A DNA stretch of 64,000 nucleotides from Artemisia argyi (lineage: Eukaryota; Streptophyta; Magnoliopsida; Asterales; Asteraceae), in NCBI GenBank assembly GCA_030686995.1, contig CM060696.1, positions 115,893,949 through 115,957,948 on the forward strand, read 5' to 3'. The position numbers were made by a program, and so were the translations under genes. The notes under the pieces were generated by a model that was not told where the DNA came from, searched no databases, and saw only the letters and a list, made by a program, of their open reading frames with translations. Below, one piece after another: positions 1 through 10,075 of the stretch. Position 1 is the stretch's first letter. Every line of letters starts with the position of its first letter.

Positions 1-2
1 AT

Positions 3-281
3 GGGTTTAAACCAGGTTTATTAGGTCAAGATGGATTCCCAACTAGTAATCTCTTGAAGTTGATTGAAAATGATCCCTTTCTAGGAGAAAATCTTAATCC
101 ACCCATTAACCCGATTGAATTAGGTAAGGTTATGATGATAGGAGCACACCCCTTTGAGCATATAATTCATCCACCACTCTTTCCTCACGAGGCATATTTC
201 CACCCTAAGAGTGTGTATCGCTACTTCCACCCGCACTTAATCCTAAGTGTAGGGAAAACCTCCCCTATTTCCATTAAATAA
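3..281 (+). CDS. C-terminal end of an unrecognised ORF of outer element Y
   Basis: An open frame runs from the window edge to a TAA at 279-281. It is partial at its 5' end. The visible 92 residues are rich in Pro, His and Leu, with a run of aromatic and basic residues near the end (YFHPKSVYRYFHPHLIL). I do not recognise the domain. It differs from the C-terminus of the Gag ORF at the same place in Y', although sequence just downstream (from about 315) is shared. The outer copy may therefore encode a longer or different protein, possibly the pol-bearing relative of Y', but nothing in view proves that. It is followed 5 nt later by a conserved hairpin. Confidence 0.55.
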   Translation, partial: GFKPGLLGQDGFPTSNLLKLIENDPFLGENLNPPINPIELGKVMMIGAHPFEHIIHPPLFPHEAYFHPKSVYRYFHPHLILSVGKTSPISIK

Positions 282-286
282 GGGTA

Positions 287-340
287 GAGTCAGGCTCGTG
301 ACTCGAACAAAAACAAGCGCTTCTTGGGAGGCAACCCATG
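287..340 (+). other. Post-ORF structured module (hairpin, AAGCGCTT, TGGG/CCCA)
   Basis: A 6 bp stem GAGTCA/TGACTC lies at 287-304, followed by the palindrome AAGCGCTT at 315-322 and a TGGG-AGGCAA-CCCA mini-hairpin ending near 340. The same order occurs in Y' (11861-11917, minus) and in Z (26856-26915, minus). The first stem keeps pairing despite base changes (GAGTCT/AGACTC in Y'). Confidence 0.7.
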
Positions 341-1114
341 TTTTGTGTGATTTTATTTGTTTGATTGTTATTTGCTTCCATATGCATGTTTTATTTTTAT
401 TGTTGGATGATTATGTTTCTCAATTAAAATGTGGAAATACTTTATTATGTTGTTTGGCCTAGTCTTAACTTCAACCTAAAGGTATTTTTGCAAAAGATAA
501 GTGTAAGGGGAAACCCCAAATATGTTTTTAAGAAAAAAACCGATCATGATTCTCCACAATATTAAATGAACATGTATATTCGTATTTGTTAGAGTCAAAT
601 GCTTGTATTGAGTCATAATGAAGTTTTGCAGGATTTTCCAGGAAGTAGGACAAAGTTTTTCCAGAAATTTTCCGGAAACTTAACATAAGAATTTCTGCAG
701 GTCCATTATGACGGCGTCAGAGTTTACTCTTGACGGCGTCAGGAGTTAAAAATCTGGAAATTTTACCGGTTTTGTTTTTCTAACGGAGTCTTATGGTTTT
801 TGTGAATTATTAAGTTTTATAATCTCCAGGAAATCTGCAAACTTCATTCCACAAGCATTATATCTTACTTTGTTTTCTAGGATTAGTAACTTATATAGGA
901 TGCCGCCGATTTTACGCGAGGTTGCCTTGTCTATTGTTGTCAGGATTTACAGGTTATTTATGACAAGAAGATGATTTATATTCTGGAAGGGAAGCTTTGA
1001 TTGTTCGTTTTCTTGGAGGAAGATTTAACCTGGCCAACCTATAATCCATACCGAGCGAATCAGGGGAGTATTTGATTTCATTCTCTTTACTTCTTAACTT
1101 TTACATTCTTTACT

Positions 1115-1152
1115 TGAACATTGGGGACAATGTTCATCTTAAGTGTAAGGGG
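1115..1152 (+). other. Hairpin plus internal PPT-like motif
   Basis: Nine-base arms TGAACATTG and CAATGTTCA enclose GGGA (1115-1136); AAGTGTAAGGGG follows at 1141-1152 and runs into GAGGG. The arrangement copies the one beside the 3' LTR at 18934-18973. Confidence 0.75.
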
Positions 1153-2117
1153 AGGGTAAAAAGATGATACCTTACATATGCACTTTTGCTTGAGTTTGTT
1201 TTGTTTAATGGTAGATGTGTAATAAAACTATGAGAAATACTTGTTAGTGTAATTTTAGCGCCAAATTTAAAATTTTTTACAACATTTAGGAGTGAAACTT
1301 TAGCCATAGCAAGCGTCTCATGGATAGGAGATTGTATGACTAGCACATAACCGTATATTCAGAAAAATTTTCCACCAAAAAATGTGAGGTTCGCCTTTAG
1401 ATTTGATAAGAAAAGCATTTACTATTAGTGCTTATGAGTGTACCGGTAGCATTTAGATTCTAGAACTTGCGTTAGTGATGCATCCCGAGACCGCTAGTGA
1501 GACTACATTCGTGTGGTAGGATTTACTACATGATAAGAGGCATTAGGATCACCCTTGTGTTAAACCCGTATCATAATTACTTGACCATTTAAGTCATATT
1601 ACTTGGCTAGTTAAGTCAACTAATTTTTCCCACACCCTTAGCGTTGTACTCATTTTTAGTACACGAAACCCCTAGTACACCCCTCCGAGCCTATCTTTTC
1701 GTTTCTAACTTTAAGCATCTTACTTAAAGGAAGAATTTGTTACACCCCACTTAAATGTACACTCAAATCGCCTTAGCCTTCCGTGTATGCGCTCATTTTT
1801 AGTGCATTATTGTTATTTGTTAAACCCTAAGTTAACTTTCTAATTGATTACATGGTTGCTAAGTCGAGTCATATCCTTGTACATATTGTTTTGGGACGAT
1901 TGGGACTCATGGGTAAGTACTTATTTTATGGAGTAATGGGGAAGAACATAATATATTACCCCCATATGTACGTTAATCTTAAAAGTGCTCCAAGTGTTTT
2001 GATTTTCTTAATTCGAGTCATTAGATTAGTTAAATGTAAAGTATGTAAAGATTCAAGTGTAAGGGGAATTCTCATCCCCTATGATGTATTATTTCGGATG
2101 GTAGGGTAAGAGTGTAT

Positions 2118-2118
<1 letters not shown>

Positions 2119-2163
<45 letters not shown>

Positions 2164-2230
2164 GAGAAAAAAAAATATAGAAAAAACAAGAAAAAGAAAA
2201 AAAAATAGAAAAAGAAAAAGAGAAAAAACA
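2119..2230 (+). repeat. Poly-A run grading into an A/G tract
   Basis: About 40 consecutive A are followed by an almost pure purine stretch (GAGAAAAAAA, AAAAAGAAAA blocks). The matching site in Y' is the T/C tract at about 9967-10075, so the tract belongs to the family and has changed length. Confidence 0.9.
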
Positions 2231-2590
2231 TACGGACTACCACCCCGTTTTTATTCTATGTTTATTTTATGTTTTTGTTATTTTTCATTTATTAGCTTAA
2301 GTCGAGTCTAGTCTTGGCTTAGCAACGCCATATTGTACATGTAATTAACCAAGATTGTTAACTCGCCACCAGTAAAACTTCCTTTATCCAACAAAACCGT
2401 GTAATTCATATCCCTATACCTAACATTACAACCCTTTAAAAGACCTCTTTGATAGTTTATCCTAGGTGCTTACGCCATGTGGTGGAGGTTTGATCCTTTC
2501 CCAAGCCTATGGTAATCTATTTTGCTATGACAGGTAGTGAGAGATATCTTCCATTTCCATAATGTTATATTACTTTATTACACCCGAGAG

Positions 2591-2595
2591 ATGTG
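2591..2595. other. Target-site duplication ATGTG of element X (left)
   Basis: ATGTG at 2591-2595 is repeated at 18785-18789 directly after the right LTR of X. Removing X and one copy restores the Y sequence found in Y'. Confidence 0.93.
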
Positions 2596-3141
2596 TGTAA
2601 CACCCCCAAAATACCGCAGCGGAAGACTGTGTCGTTGGGATGCTACTTCAGGGCACAAAGTACAAGATATAGAAAACGAACTCTAAATGAGACGTTTTTG
2701 AAAAGTTACCATTCGAATAGATAAAAGTCATAGTTTACAACACAAAGATCCCAAAGTGGAATGATACATAAGTTTTTAAAGTGTATCGAATGGTAAACGA
2801 TAAAAGTAAAAGTCTCCAAAAGCATGCCCTAAGACTCTCAGCTCCACAAACCTGCTATCGCCTTTCTAACCTGAGATAAACATGCTTAAAGTGTCAACAC
2901 AAAGGTTGGTGAGTTCATAGAGTTTGTCTTAGTACAGATGAAAAGCCTATAAAGAATGTTCACACAGCAAAGGCATCGTAAATCCACTCAGTTGCAAGTC
3001 CCGCCATAAGAGACTTGTAACCTGTGTGTTTACAACCCACTGCTACAATATAATATGATTAAGATATGTATAAGTTCATAACAACAGTTAAGCAATTAGT
3101 AGTGAGTCTACACTTCATCTCCGAAGACCTCACTTAAGTAT

Positions 3142-3240
3142 GTATATCTCCATGGTTGTGCCCAGCAACTTAATCTGGGGCCATTGGAAGTATATATGTC
3201 TCCATGGTTGTGCCCAGAACTAAATCTGGGGCCATTGGAA
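3142..3240. repeat. Two-copy tandem repeat, period 52 bp
   Basis: CCATGGTTGTGCCCAG starts at 3150 and again at 3202, each copy ending in GGGGCCATTGGAA. The pair is also present in the right LTR near 16260-16360. Confidence 0.85.
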
Positions 3241-5512
3241 ATCTGTATGTATGTATGATTACTGGGTGCCATTTCCCAAAGTATAATAGTAAGTATGTGT
3301 GCATGTATCAATCATGTATGTATGTAATCAAGAATAATGAAATCAAGTATAATGTAATCAAGTATAATGTTACGTGAATACGTACAAGTATGCAAGTAGT
3401 AGCATGTATCTCCCCCAAAGAGTTGATAGAACAATTAAAAGAGTAGGGGCTATGACTCACCTCGAAGTAATAGTACAATGCAACGGAATGTTAAGGACAA
3501 CAATGCACGGTTATCTGCCGCAACCTAAAATGAATGATGAATGATCTCATTTAGATCACCAAATGATGTTATGAATGTCCATGCTCATGTTTCTATACCA
3601 CTCTAGTCTTTGGAAAAACACTTGTGTTATCAAAAATATATAATCCAAGAATTTGGAAAAATATTGCTATTAGAAAATATAATAAGCTAGTTGTAATATA
3701 TATATATATTTATATATATATCGTAAGTTTCCATGTTAGCGTTGAAATACTCGGGTTGTAATCCTTGAAATGATGAAAATATACTCGTAATAACTAATAC
3801 TACCTTAGTTATAAAACTTGGTACTTAATATTACTTCTAGCTTATAAATGTACTTCGTAGTTTTTGTGCCAAATTCTATTAAAAGCTGTCAAATAGAAAT
3901 GGTTTTAGCCGATATTCAAACGTGAATATCTTTGTCGTTACTTGTCCATTTTACTTGTTCTTTATGTCCACGGTTACGTCTTAGTATGTAGTAATATATT
4001 TTGGAAAGCTCGGCTCCTCCGGGTTAAGTCTAAAGCCTCTTTTTGACCGACGAAAAACGTCCAACAGCAACTAATTTCCAGAAAATACTTTTCGTCAACA
4101 ATCTTGCAAAAATCATAACTTCTTCGTTATTAACTCTTTTTAATCCGTTCTTTCGCCTACGGATTCGTTTTTGAAAGTATTTTCTAAAAATTTTGCCAAA
4201 GTTTCCTTGGTGTTTACTGATTTTCCAGAAAATAACAAAATGGGACAGCATGTCTAAAACATGCTCCAAATCAAGTTTTCAAGGTTTATAACTAATTTCT
4301 ACCATCACCAAACCTCTTGTAAGCACCACATAGCTAATCTAATCCTACCATACACCTTCTTAGGGTGCCATGGGCTCCTAACCAAGTTATTATAGCAAGG
4401 GGATTCATAAATAAAAAGTTAGGGTTTGTATGTTCCATTTTAGACAAAATAAAGGGTGGTATAGCTAGTTGTACATGATTTTTAGCATGATACTCTTGAA
4501 ATACATGTAAAAATAAGATGATCCATGAAAAAATAAAGTTGAATACTTACTTGATAAAATGAGATGATTAGATGATGATTATGCTTGTTGTTCTTGTGTT
4601 TTTCTTGATTGATTCTTGATTAGGCAAGTAAAAGGAACAAGTTTAGTGTTATAGCTTTTGAAAAATGATCACTTGATCATGGAGGATGAGTTTGGTCGTG
4701 GGTTTGAAAGAGGAAGGAGATGAGAAGAACTTTTCTCTTATCTAAAATGTTGGATTATGATTCTTGAATTTGGTAAAGTAATGTTTTTAGAGGTTTATTA
4801 GTTTTAAACTAATGAGTTAATGCATAGGGTTAAAAGGGTGTCTCATGGGCCGGTTTTTCAAGGGTAGAAGGGGGGGGGGGGGTTTGGGGTACTTGGTATT
4901 TAATTAGAAATCTAGTGTAGCGTTAAGTATTATTACGTGTTATTCGTTAAAATCGGGTACCGGGTTTAATAGCAATAAACGTTCACAAAGTTAACCGGGA
5001 TGAAAATAATGTTATAATAATGTTAAAAACATATTAAAAATATGTTGGGTACATTTACTGAGTGATCGGGTGATTATTGTTTAGTTTTCACGAAAACCGT
5101 TGTTATATTCATACGCGTACGTTATAAATAAAATAAATTTCCAAAATACTGGGTAACTGAATGTTATAACTTTTATGATGTTAAAATGGATATAAAAATA
5201 TGTCGGGACCATTGTGGGAATATTTAGATATATTCGTCGTGTATAAACCGGGTGTTAACGTTTACTATAATTACTTATACGTAAAAACGTTAAATGTACT
5301 GAATATAGAAATTTGAAAATCCTGAGAGTGGTATAACATGAAAATGCTGTTATGATGATATGCAGACTATCTCCAGTCCGTATGCAGTGTTCTTAGCACT
5401 AATGAAATGAATTCGCACCTAAACCAATCCGGTTACGCGAATTTGAATACCCGTAAACTAAATTTACGATAAAATGAGTAATGCAAGTGAATGATGAAAA
5501 CTTTTCCGGAAA

Positions 5513-5640
5513 TGAATAGTGTTTAGTGAATAGTAAATTTCCCAAATGTTTCTCAGAATATCCAAATGACCTCGAAAATGATGAATAGTAAAACGATGAA
5601 TAGTGTTTTGATGAATAGTGATTTATGAATAGTGTTTTTC
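5513..5640. repeat. GAATAGT repeat cluster at the LTR edge
   Basis: The core GAATAGT occurs at least seven times in about 130 bp, mostly as TGATGAATAGTGTTT variants. The right LTR lacks a 14 bp piece of the cluster, as expected from slippage. Confidence 0.8.
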
Positions 5641-5679
5641 CAAAGTTCCCGAAATGACCTGAAATGATGAGTTGTGACA

Positions 5680-5715
5680 GTCTTCCCCTCTAAAAGGAAC
5701 TTCGTCCCGAAGTTC
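5680..5715 (-). other. Polypurine tract and hairpin of X
   Basis: In element sense the hairpin GAACTTCG-GGA-CGAAGTTC (5697-5715) is followed by CTTTTAGAGGGGAAGAC and then the 3' LTR. The purine run would prime plus-strand DNA synthesis. Confidence 0.8.
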
Positions 5716-6214
5716 AGTTAATGTTAATCAGTTAAATGTGTGTTTAAGAAAATGTGTCAAAGCTTATGTATGTGGGTTTCTATCCAACTAGGTATGTTCT
5801 CGTGGTCAGACTTGATGAGGCAAACCTTCCCAATCCCGAGCATAGTCCTCAAAAGACCTCTTTTAGGTTAATCATTTAGGTAACCGATTTGCACTTAAGC
5901 CCACAACCCAATCAAACAAGAACAGTCATGAGATTAAGCTAAATCGGTTTGAGTGATGACTTTAACTTTTAGCTTGATTTTCGCAACCCAATCAAACAAG
6001 AACAGTCACTAGAACCAAGCAAAAAAATCAAGGTCTGGATTCAACATCCTTGAAAAAGATCTTTTGAAAGATTGGCTCGACTTTGGAATTGCTTACACTA
6101 ATCAAATTTCTAATGTTAGGGTGACTAAGGTTAATGCTGCTAGGTCTCAGATTAGTCAATGTTGTGTATAGGTCCTATATTAAGACTTAAGTGCTACTAA
6201 AATACGATAGTTGT
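5716..6214 (-). other. Non-coding 3' interior of X
   Basis: No pol domain is seen. A 25 bp sequence beginning CAACCCAATCAAACAAG occurs at about 5904 and 5983. Confidence 0.6.
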
Positions 6215-7521
6215 TCAAGAGAATGTACCCGTTGTGCTACCGCGGACATGTTGGGTGATAGGATTTCCTAAGAAGTAAGCTCTGCCAATTGCGGGTGGAA
6301 TCTCATTGGCCTCATCTCGTGGCCCTTCAATTGCTGCTGCTAAGTTTGGACGATTGCCCCCTTGGTTAAGATTTCTTTTCAACTTAGGACAGTTGTTCCG
6401 AAAGTGATCCGGGCTGTTACATTCATAGCATGTCCTTTGGTTGTTCGTCATATTGCCCACATTTGCTAGTTCTCTACACTGGTTTGTAAAATGACTAGAC
6501 TGTCTGCAAAATGCACACACACGGCATGGCGCAATCTTTTGATGATGAAAGTTACATTTCGTACATTTAGGATGCGGGCCTAAATACTCTTTCTGGCCAG
6601 GATTAGTTGCCGCAAAGGTCCTTGCCCTTTTGTTGTCAGCTATTGTGCCATTTGCTTGTTTGACTCGCTTGTTCCCTTCCTTTTATCACTGTTCCTCAAG
6701 CTTCCATTTCTAACCATCTCATCTGTTAGAGTCCCTGCTCTCAATATTGCACTCTGAATTGTAGAAGGCTCAGTTGTTTTCACAGTCCCACGAATTTCTG
6801 GGACAAGACCATATATGTACCTCTCGATCCTCTTGGACTCAGGGGTAACTAGGTGTGGAACTAGTCTGGCTAATTCATGGAATCGATCTGTGTAGACTGC
6901 ATGTCCAGCCCCTATCATAGAGTGATGATAGAGTTCATCCTCCAGCTTTTGCATCTCGTTGTCCGGGCAGTATTCCTCCTTCAGTAATGCCTTAAAATCA
7001 TCCCATGTCATACCTACAGCTGCCGCTCTACCCCTAGCTTGAATCTGCGTATTCCACCATGTCAATGCCTTTCCTGATAGTAAGCACATGGAATACTTCA
7101 CCATTTGATGTGCTGCACAGTTACTAATGTCAATCACCGACTCCATCTTTTCAATCCATCGAGTATACACCAACGCGCCTCCTACACCATCGAAATCAAT
7201 TGGCTTACATGACGTAAATTCCTTATACGTGCATCCGGTCCTAATGTTGTTGTTGCCATTTCCATTCTGGCCTATACCATTGGTGTTGTTAATTCCGCTT
7301 TCGTGGTTTGCCAAATTATTCATATGATCGCCAACTTGAGTGACAATAGTGGGGAGAAAGTTTTCAAGTTGTCGAGCGATGATGGCTTCAAAATCAGTAT
7401 TTCCACCGTCGTTGTTATCATTGTTTTCAACGCCGTGACCACCTCCTCTACCTCCACGTCCACCAGTTCTTCCACCATCGTTACTTGGGTTACTAGTGTC
7501 ATTAGCAGCTCCTCTACCTCC
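6215..7521 (-). pseudogene. gag: gag of element X, broken
   Basis: Minus-strand remnant of a gypsy Gag. An N-terminal Gly/Arg-rich stretch (about 7521-7400) leads into the retrotransposon Gag domain at 7323-6660, with the motifs YTRWIEKMES and LSGKALTWWNTQ. A 1-base frameshift upstream of about 6650 moves the reading to a frame where a Cys/His cluster (CTKCNFHHQK, CAFCRQSSHF) and a zinc knuckle CYECNSPDHFRNNC (C-x2-C-x4-H-x4-C) follow, ending at 6215. An in-frame TGA at 7522-7524 interrupts the expected N-terminus, so no intact start remains. Gag would form the capsid and bind element RNA in the cytoplasm. No pol follows. Family assignment is secure; the lesions are read directly. Confidence 0.85.
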
Positions 7522-7524
7522 TCA

Positions 7525-7947
7525 TATATAATACCGTGCTACCAGTTGTTTCCTAAGTTGTGCCAACACCGATCTACATCTGCATAGTCATATGTCCACG
7601 TGTGTCGTGAAGCACTTATAATTATGTTGGCCACCACAATTATAAATGTTTCCTTTCACAAGTGTACATATCACCAGGCACACATATCTCAGTGGTAGAC
7701 GTTGCTTAAATGGGCATCTAGGGAATGTCACGCTTAGTACAAAGGAACAAAGGATTCCCCCTTAAGTGTTAAAGTTACCGGGAAGTCTAGTTTCTAACTG
7801 TTTCTACAAAGTATCTAATAGCGTGGGTCTAAAAATAAATAAATTACCAGCAAGCGTAAGTGTATGTAAAGTGCAAGGCGATAGGGAGGAGAGTCTACAT
7901 GTATGTAGTTATAGTCTAGACTCTAAAAACAACCTAGTTCTCTATAA
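7525..7947 (-). other. Leader of X
   Basis: This stretch lies between the primer site and the gag remnant. No ORF or repeat of note is seen. Confidence 0.5.
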
Positions 7948-7965
7948 CCAAGGCTCTGGTACCAA
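7948..7965 (-). other. Primer-binding site of X
   Basis: In element sense TTGGTACCAGAGCCTTGG starts 2 nt after the LTR. It matches the initiator tRNA-Met site TGGTATCAGAGCC with one change. Confidence 0.8.
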
Positions 7966-8085
7966 TCTGTAACACCCCCAAAATACCGCAGCGGAAGACT
8001 GTGTCTGATGCGTGGGAATCGCACCTTGCTTTACCTCTCGAGGGATCTCGCGAGGCTTACAACCCCCACCAGGCAGTGTACCTGA

Positions 8086-8113
8086 TCGTTGTAGTATAGT
8101 ATAGTGACAAGTA
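8086..8113 (-). other. U5 block complementary to tRNA-Asp 5' half
   Basis: The plus strand reads TCGTTGTAGTATAGT (8086-8100), an extra ATAGT, then GACAAGTA. From memory, nt 2-16 of plant tRNA-Asp(GTC) are the same 15 bases, followed by GGTAAGTA. The element RNA is thus complementary to the tRNA D-arm side. Repeats of the block are at 14420-14447 and 20274-20301. Confidence 0.6.
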
Positions 8114-8967
8114 CCGGGGGATTGATCGTTCAGCTTAGGAATAGTGTCGCTAGGATTAGAAAACCTAATTAATAGTTCTAGAGGTGAGAGATGATTATTT
8201 TTGTATTTTTATATTTTTATGAAAGCAATTAAAATCTCGGGTTTTGAAGGAGTGGGCGGAATTAGTTGCTAATCAACTAACCCAAAACTAAGATGCAATC
8301 AAAATAAAATAATAAAAAATGAAAACAAACTAATTAAACTAAGGTTGTGAGCAGTAATTGGAGAAATTGTGTTTACTTAGACTTCATTACTCCCTAGATA
8401 TCTTTTACATGTTAATTACTTGTTACACTTGTATGAATGACGGGTTGTATTCCTTAATACCATTCGTGGAGTGGCATACATAACTCCCCAACTCTATGAG
8501 CTCTTATCTCCTCCTACACCATGACCCAGCACAACTATAGGGATTGTAAACAGTGGCTCATGCATTAAATACAACCAATAAAGACCTAGTACGCCTCGGT
8601 TCATGTTTCTTAAGACGTTCAAGCATGTTACCATTTGGAGATCTGCCAGTTTTCTTAAGCCTAACATATAATATCATTCATTCAAAACAAGAATAGACAA
8701 GTAATCAACACATAATCAACATCTAGGTTTCATTAGATCTAAGCAAACACAAAGGAAATTTAGCCTAGCATAGTAGAATTAAGATAAGAACAAAAGATAG
8801 ACAACCAACACATAGACATATTGATTGAATTAAGAGTATACTTATCTCAATTACAATGCAAGGTCTCAAGGGTTTGGAACCCTTGAAAAACCTGTAAAAG
8901 AGGCACCAAAATCGTCTTTAGGGTTTCACCAAAACTTCTCTCTTTTTAATGAAAAAAACTAGAAAAC

Positions 8968-9209
8968 TATATATAGGAAAATCGTCCTGACGGCGTCAAG
9001 AGTAAAATCTGACGCCGTCAACTCGCCGCCATACACTTCCTCGGACGCCCTAGATAAAATCGTGACGGCCTATGTGACGCCGTCACCACCCACGGTAAAT
9101 TATTCTTGGCCACTTTGACGCCGTCATAACTCCATCTGACGCCGTCACCAGCTACGGTAATTTATTCTTCATGTCTGACGCCGTCAAGAGCAAACCCTTG
9201 ACGCCGTCA
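8968..9209 (-). promoter_or_regulatory. LTR promoter: TATA box and seven TGACGSCGTCA sites
   Basis: TATATATA on the minus strand lies at 8968-8975. Upstream in element sense are seven copies of the 11-mer TGACG-S-CGTCA at 8988, 9010, 9075, 9116, 9137, 9176 and 9199. TGACG is the core bound by plant TGA-type bZIP factors; the doubled, inverted half-sites suggest dimer binding. The same array is at 15322-15543 and, diverged, at 19180-19400. Confidence 0.7.
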
Positions 9210-9417
9210 CCTTGTATTTCCAGCTTGGATTTTTGGTACTTTGTCGTTTTCTTCACTTTATGCTCCAAAAACGTCCAAAATAGCCTCTTTTCCAGAATTC
9301 GCTCTCCAAACACCTAAAATCACAAAAGGAACGATTTAGGGCAATATTTGATCAAATAAATTCGGATTCGGGCTTAAATGACCCCCTAAAAACGGATCAT
9401 TTTTCGCCTTATCATAT

Positions 9418-9454
9418 ACCCTTACACTTGAGATTTGCTTGTCCTCAAGCAAAT
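9418..9454 (-). other. PPT and adjacent hairpin of Y'
   Basis: In element sense, nine-base arms ATTTGCTTG and CAAGCAAAT around AGGA (9433-9454) are followed by CTCAAGTGTAAGGGTATA and the 3' LTR. The outer copy at 18934-18973 has the same hairpin and tract. Confidence 0.8.
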
Positions 9455-9966
9455 GAGCTTTTATTCTACTCAAAAGACAAGTTAGGGGTCATTTAACACT
9501 AATATAAAAGTAATTACAACAAATAATCGTTCCACTAAAGACCAATAGACAAGCACGGAGGTCATACACAAGCACCTCACAAATAGTGTTTAGATACTCA
9601 CATCTCTCGGGTGTAATAAAGTAATATAACATTATGGAAATGGAAGATATCTCTCACTACCTGTCATAGCAAAATAGATTACCATAGGCTTGGGAAAGGA
9701 TCAAACCTCCACCACATGGCGTAAGCACCTAGGATAAACTATCAAAGAGGTCTTTTTAAAGGGTTATAATGTTAGGTGTAGGGATATGAATTACACGGTT
9801 TTGTTGGATAAAGGGGATTTTACTGGTGGCGAGTTAACAATCTTAGTTAATTACATGTACAAGATGGCGTTGCTAAGCCAAGACTAGACTCGACTTAAGC
9901 TAATAAATGAAAAATAACTAAAAACATAAAATGAACATAGAATGAAAACGGGATGGTAGTCCGTAT

Positions 9967-10034
9967 GTTTTTTCTCTCTTTCTTTTCTATTTTTTTTTCT
10001 TTTTCTAATTTTTTTCTTTTTTCTTGATTTTTTC

Positions 10035-10074
<40 letters not shown>

Positions 10075-10075
10075 C
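9967..10075. repeat. Pyrimidine tract with long T run
   Basis: T/C sequence ends in more than 35 consecutive T. It is the counterpart of the purine tract at 2119-2230. The Lys-rich ORFs on its reverse strand are translation of this tract and are not genes. Confidence 0.9.

Larger units (their letters stand above)
341..2590 (+). other. Non-coding 3' region of outer Y
   Basis: No coding potential stands out; short ORFs here are not conserved as protein. The stretch holds three copies of a PPT-like 12-mer AAGTGTAAGGGG (499-510, 1141-1152, 2055-2066), two TGACGGCGTCA copies near 710-740, a perfect hairpin at 1115-1136 and a purine tract from about 2119. It is colinear with the reverse complement of about 9590-11860 in Y'. 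Confidence 0.75.
2596..5679 (-). repeat. Left LTR of X (3' LTR in element sense)
   Basis: It runs TGTAACACCC to GTTGTGACA on the plus strand, so it begins TGTCACAAC and ends GGGTGTTACA in element sense. Inside are a 52 bp tandem duplication (3142-3240), an AT microsatellite (about 3696-3722), a G homopolymer near 4870 and a cluster of GAATAGT repeats (5513-5640). The short ORFs at 3108-3311 and 4030-4269 recur in the other LTR and are not taken as genes. Confidence 0.93.
8006..9414 (-). repeat. 3' LTR of Y'
   Basis: Ends are TGATGCGTGG and CGCCTTATCA on the plus strand. Features in element sense are a palindrome-rich enhancer (8988-9209), TATATATA (8968-8975), a downstream hairpin CAAGGGTT-TGG-AACCCTTG (about 8867-8885) and, near the U5 end, the tRNA-Asp-complementary block (8086-8113). 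Confidence 0.95.

Noticed and set aside
3108..4269. Small ORFs in the X LTR, repeated in the other LTR at 16228-17387
   Set aside because: They recur only because LTRs are copied; one is driven by a tandem repeat and shows no domain.
8086..8113. A genuine tRNA-Asp gene
   Set aside because: Only the 5' quarter matches; no anticodon arm, B box or 3' half is present.
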